Positions 5,473 through 8,376 of a stretch of DNA of 8,376 nucleotides are shown one piece after another. Position 1 is the first letter of the stretch. Each line of letters starts with the position of its first letter. The notes under the pieces were generated by a model, which saw only the letters and a program-made list of their open reading frames with translations, ran no database searches and was not told the DNA's origin. The translations under genes and the position numbers were made by a program. The DNA is from Sedimentisphaerales bacterium (lineage in GTDB: Bacteria > Planctomycetota > Phycisphaerae > Sedimentisphaerales > SG8-4), in assembly GCA_016928975.1 (NCBI GenBank), contig JAFGJR010000241.1, positions 1 to 8,376 of the forward strand. The letters are read 5' to 3'.

Positions 5473-5606
5473 ATAGTGACACCGCAAGGCGTTCTCTGCC
5501 ATGCCTGCTGTGGGTGGACAGGCGACGCACGGAACAGTAAGCTGACGGGGCGTTAGGAGCCGTTGACTCCGCCGGGCATATGAACTCCGTGAAGCCGAGG
5601 TCGATC

Positions 5607-6401
5607 ATGAGCGATGCAAAGCCTGTCGTGAATGCAGCGGTGCTGGCATTGTGCGGGTGTCTTCTGTGGACCATCACCGGTTGCCAGCACGCCCAGGCGC
5701 CGTCCAGGCCGCTGATCGGGATCACGAGCGTGTACGAGCCGGCCAAGCCGAAGAAATCCGCCGAGACGACGGCGCCCTTCGCGTACGCTGCGGCCGTCGC
5801 CGAGAACGGAGGCGTGCCGGTGGTGTTGCCGACCATTGACGACGAGCAGATCCTGCAAAGGTATCTGGAGGTGCTCGACGGCCTCGTGCTGATCGGCGGC
5901 GACGATATCCCGCCCGAGGCGTACGGCGAGAAGCCGCATGAGACGGTTGTGCCGTTGGAAAAGCACCGCTACGACTTCGAACGGAAGCTCATCGCGAAGT
6001 GGTTCGCCGCCGGCAAGCCCCTGCTCGGCGTGTGCCTGGGCATGCAGTTCGCCAACGTCGTCGCCGGCGGGACGATGATCCAGGACATCCCCTCGGAGGT
6101 CGGTGCCAAGGTCAACCACAAGGCCTATCATCGCGTGCAGATCCAGCCGGCCAGCTCGCTGGCTCGATTGCTCAACAGCACCGAGGCGTCCGTCTTCTCA
6201 AGCCACCATCAGGCCGTGGACGACCTGGGCAGGAACCTCCGCGTGATCGCGCGTAGCGCCGACGGGGTCGCGGAGGCCATGGAACGCACCGACGGCAAGT
6301 TCGGCCTGTTCGTCCAGTGGCATCCGGAGGCAATGACGGACCTGGCGCATCGCAACGCGATCTACGGCGCCCTGGTCCAGGCCTGCGTGTGGTCGAGATA
6401 G
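5607..6401 (+). CDS. Lipoprotein-targeted gamma-glutamyl hydrolase, peptidase C26 / PuuD-like
   Basis: This class I glutamine-amidotransferase-fold enzyme would hydrolyse gamma-glutamyl amide bonds (as in PuuD, which releases GABA, or in gamma-glutamyl hydrolase). Counting from an upstream ATG at 5580, the nucleophile elbow is LLGVCLGMQ (C152), with NVVAGGTMIQD following. HHQAV (209-213) and VQWHPE supply the catalytic His and Glu (H248, E250). The IGGDDIPPEAYG segment (105-116) matches the PuuD oxyanion-side loop. Unlike usual cytosolic relatives it opens with a hydrophobic stretch ending in TITGC (Cys 35 in that numbering), a lipobox. This places it on the membrane outside the cytoplasm. 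I prefer ATG 5607 because GAGG (5597-5600) sits 6 bases ahead and it gives a compact signal peptide; ATG 5580 lacks a spaced Shine-Dalgarno and would add nine residues. The symporter gene follows after 24 nt. The exact substrate is unknown. Confidence 0.85.
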   Translation: MSDAKPVVNAAVLALCGCLLWTITGCQHAQAPSRPLIGITSVYEPAKPKKSAETTAPFAYAAAVAENGGVPVVLPTIDDEQILQRYLEVLDGLVLIGGDDIPPEAYGEKPHETVVPLEKHRYDFERKLIAKWFAAGKPLLGVCLGMQFANVVAGGTMIQDIPSEVGAKVNHKAYHRVQIQPASSLARLLNSTEASVFSSHHQAVDDLGRNLRVIARSADGVAEAMERTDGKFGLFVQWHPEAMTDLAHRNAIYGALVQACVWSR

Positions 6402-6425
6402 CGTGTGTACGTGATTGGAAGGAAG

Positions 6426-7724
6426 ATGCGGCTCCCCAAACTTCAACTGTATACGAAGATTCTGATCGCCCTGCTGATCGGGGCCGTATTCGGTCTTGCC
6501 GCCAATCGCCTCGGATTCTCCGCGTTCGTCGTCGCGTACATCAAGCCCGTGGGCAGCGCGTTCATCCGGCTCATCAGCATGGTGGTCGTGCCGCTGGTGT
6601 TTGCCTCGCTGCTGGTGGGCACGGCCAGTCTGAAAGACATCCGCTCGCTCGGGAGGATCGGGGTCAAAACGCTCCTCTATTATATGTGCACGACGGCGCT
6701 CGCGGTCAGCATCGGCCTGCTGCTGACGACCGTCATACGGCCCGGATCGAGCCTTTCGCAGGAGGCCCGGCAGAAGCTCGTGACCGACGCCGGCGCGCAG
6801 AAGGACCTGCCGGTGCAAGCCGCCGGAGAGAAGGCTTCCATCAGAGACCTTCTGCTGAACGTCATTCCGACGAACCCGATCAAGGCCATGGCCGAAGGCC
6901 AGATGCTCCAGATCATCTTCTTCGCACTACTGACGGGCGTGTGCCTGACGCTGATCCCGTCGGAGAAGGGCCAGCCGGTCATCGACTTCTTCAAGGCCCT
7001 CAACGACGTCATCGTGCAGATGGTGCACGTCATCATGAACGCGGCACCGTATGGGGTCTTCGCCCTGATCGCGGCCGTCGTCGCCGACTTCGGCCCAGGC
7101 ATTCTGGTGAATCTTCTCAAGTACAGCGCCGTGGTCCTGCTCGGGCTGGCCGTACACCTGCTCCTCGTCTATGGCTCGATCCTGAAAGTGTTCACGCGGG
7201 CGAACGTGGCGAGTTTCTTCCGGGGCATTCGGGCCGCCCAGATGGTGGGGTTCTGCACATCGTCAAGCAACGCCACACTGCCCGTGACGATGGAGTGCGC
7301 GACGGAGAACCTTGGTGTCCCCGCACACATCTCCAGCTTCACGCTGCCGCTGGGAGCGACGATCAATATGGATGGCACCGCCCTGCTCCAGGGGGTCGCG
7401 ACCGCGTTCCTGGCACAGATCTACGGGATCGAGCTGAGCTTCACGCAGCAGTTGACCGTCGTACTGACGGCGACGCTGGCCTCGATCGGCACCGCCGGCA
7501 TCCCGGGCGCCGGTATCATCATGCTGGCCATCGTGATGGACAGCGTCGGCGTCCCTCTCCAGGGGATCGGCATCATCCTGGGCGTCGATCGACTCCTCGA
7601 CATGTGCCGTACCATCGTGAACGTCAGTGGCGACGCGGTCTGTGCCATGGTCATCGCCTCGACCGAAGGCCAACTCAAGGTGGCTCCCGCACAGGCAGGA
7701 GCAGTGAAAGCGCCCGCCATATGA
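6426..7724 (+). CDS. SLC1/DAACS-family dicarboxylate or acidic amino acid:cation symporter (GltP/GltT-like)
   Basis: This 432-residue inner-membrane transporter couples uptake of glutamate, aspartate or C4-dicarboxylates to Na+ or H+. It begins with TM1 LYTKILIALLIGAVFG and keeps the family signatures. They are the serine-rich HP1 loop TSSSNATLP, NMDGT in TM7 (N314 on), the HP2 tip GTAGIPGAG, and the TM8 block GVDRLLDMCRTIVNVSGD. By alignment with the archaeal aspartate transporter GltPh, D388, D392, R395, T396, N399 and D403 match its D390, D394, R397, T398, N401 and D405. The Arg that binds a side-chain carboxylate is retained, which favours acidic substrates over neutral ones. ATG 6426 has GGAAGG (6417-6422) just upstream; an in-frame GTG at 6405 would add seven residues without a better ribosome site. 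It lies between two extracytoplasmic peptidase genes and probably imports their product. Confidence 0.93.
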   Translation: MRLPKLQLYTKILIALLIGAVFGLAANRLGFSAFVVAYIKPVGSAFIRLISMVVVPLVFASLLVGTASLKDIRSLGRIGVKTLLYYMCTTALAVSIGLLLTTVIRPGSSLSQEARQKLVTDAGAQKDLPVQAAGEKASIRDLLLNVIPTNPIKAMAEGQMLQIIFFALLTGVCLTLIPSEKGQPVIDFFKALNDVIVQMVHVIMNAAPYGVFALIAAVVADFGPGILVNLLKYSAVVLLGLAVHLLLVYGSILKVFTRANVASFFRGIRAAQMVGFCTSSSNATLPVTMECATENLGVPAHISSFTLPLGATINMDGTALLQGVATAFLAQIYGIELSFTQQLTVVLTATLASIGTAGIPGAGIIMLAIVMDSVGVPLQGIGIILGVDRLLDMCRTIVNVSGDAVCAMVIASTEGQLKVAPAQAGAVKAPAI

Positions 7725-7737
7725 CAAGGATACGGAT

Positions 7738-8376
7738 ATGAGCCGAAAGCCTGTAGGCATTGCGATCCCCCTGTTGTGTCTGTTGCTGACAGCAGTCCCA
7801 CGATGCCAGGCGTGCTTCTCTGTAGTCGTCGGCAAGAACACCTCGACAGATGGTTGCGTGATCGTGGGCCACAATGAGGACGACGCGGGCCCGCAGCTCG
7901 TCAATCACCACAAGGTGCCCCGGCAGACCCATCCGCCCAGCACGATGGTCACGTTGCGCGATGGTGGCTCGCTGGAACAGGTCTCGCAAACCTGGTCATA
8001 CCTCTGGTCCGAAATGCCCGGCCTGAGCTTCTCCGACAGCTACCTCAATGAGTGGGGCGTGACCGTCTGCTCGGACAATTGCCCGTCGCGCGAGGACAAG
8101 CCCCAGATCACCGACGGCGGCATCGGCTACATGCTCCGGCGGCTCGTGGCGGAACGTGCCCGGACCGCGCGTGAGGGCGTCTTGCTGGCCGGCAGTCTTG
8201 TCGAGCGATTCGGCTACGTCGATTCTGGCCGGACCTACATCATCGCCGACCCAAACGAGGGCTGGCTCTTCTGCGCAGTCCACGGCAAGCATTGGCTCGC
8301 CCGGCGCGTACCGGATAATGAAGTAGCCTTGGTGGCCAACACCTATACCATCCGCAACGTCGATCTCAAGGACGAC
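7738..8376 (+). CDS. Secreted C69-family dipeptidase (PepD-like), 3' end beyond the window
   Basis: The frame is open from ATG 7738 to the window edge, giving 213 residues. A signal peptide (hydrophobic 6-20) ends at CQA, followed by CFSVVVGKNTSTDG and IVGHNEDD (43-50). This is the C69 Ntn-hydrolase start, in which the N-terminal Cys (here C26) is the nucleophile and DG...(x)NED is conserved. Signal-peptide cleavage after A25 would itself expose the catalytic Cys. Further family features are SYLNEWGVTVCSDNC (101-115), GIGYMLRRLVAERA, and DPNEGWLFCAVHGKHW (172-187), matching the D-x-x-E-[AG]-W-x-x-E-[VI] region. Intact members run about 400-550 residues, so roughly half or less is present. AAGGA (7726-7730) lies 7 bases before the ATG and 13 nt separate it from the symporter stop. 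It probably cleaves dipeptides in the periplasm or medium. Confidence 0.88.
   Translation, partial: MSRKPVGIAIPLLCLLLTAVPRCQACFSVVVGKNTSTDGCVIVGHNEDDAGPQLVNHHKVPRQTHPPSTMVTLRDGGSLEQVSQTWSYLWSEMPGLSFSDSYLNEWGVTVCSDNCPSREDKPQITDGGIGYMLRRLVAERARTAREGVLLAGSLVERFGYVDSGRTYIIADPNEGWLFCAVHGKHWLARRVPDNEVALVANTYTIRNVDLKDD

Noticed and set aside
6317..7741. 474-residue + strand frame overlapping the symporter
   Set aside because: The product is Arg/Gly/His/Asp-rich and featureless. The other frame contains every SLC1 signature, so this is a frame shadow.
1..8376. tRNA, rRNA, known riboswitch, replication origin or integrase attachment sites
   Set aside because: Scanning both strands by eye I found no tRNA arms, rRNA segments, conserved riboswitch cores, DnaA-box clusters or paired attachment repeats. 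Subtle ones could be missed without covariance-model searches.

Overview
The window reads as about 60-63% GC bacterial chromosome, probably a Planctomycetota or PVC-type organism and perhaps a metagenome-assembled genome. That is inference from gene content, the secreted lipoproteins and the hairpin-rich intergenic repeats; no marker gene fixes the taxonomy. No rRNA, tRNA, CRISPR array or intact mobile element is visible. Function calls come from motif recognition by eye, without database searches.

Region 1 (1-1350, + strand): the last 23 codons of a probable DUF1015 protein, then a class V PLP aminotransferase 21 nt downstream. This pairing fits serine/phosphoserine or glyoxylate metabolism. 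Downstream lie a run of short hairpins that looks like an interspersed repeat, and a factor-independent terminator.

Region 2 (1483-3771, - strand): two exported proteins of unknown role. One is a 309-residue lipoprotein; the other is a 418-residue secreted protein made of ten WG repeats. The WG gene is clearly less GC-rich than its neighbours.

Region 3 (about 3801-4531, - strand): a patch of decay. A leaderless-looking minimal nucleotidyltransferase gene (MNT, as in MNT-HEPN toxin-antitoxin pairs) overlaps a 29-codon stub where the HEPN partner would be expected. A 44-codon stub of a REP-associated (Y1/IS200-like) transposase and a REP-like hairpin follow.

Region 4 (4581-5472, + strand): a promoter, a 5' leader with a palindrome, and a GT2 glycosyltransferase of the dolichyl/polyprenyl-phosphate glycosyltransferase type. 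Its DxD motif reads D-C-G. A compact element with three competing helices follows the gene.

Region 5 (5607-8376, + strand, open at the right edge): a tight three-gene cluster. It encodes a lipoprotein-targeted gamma-glutamyl hydrolase (peptidase C26/PuuD-like), an SLC1/DAACS acidic amino acid symporter with the complete substrate-binding signature, and a secreted C69 dipeptidase. Together they suggest a pathway that cuts gamma-glutamyl compounds and dipeptides outside the cytoplasm and imports the released glutamate or aspartate. This is the most coherent candidate system in the window.
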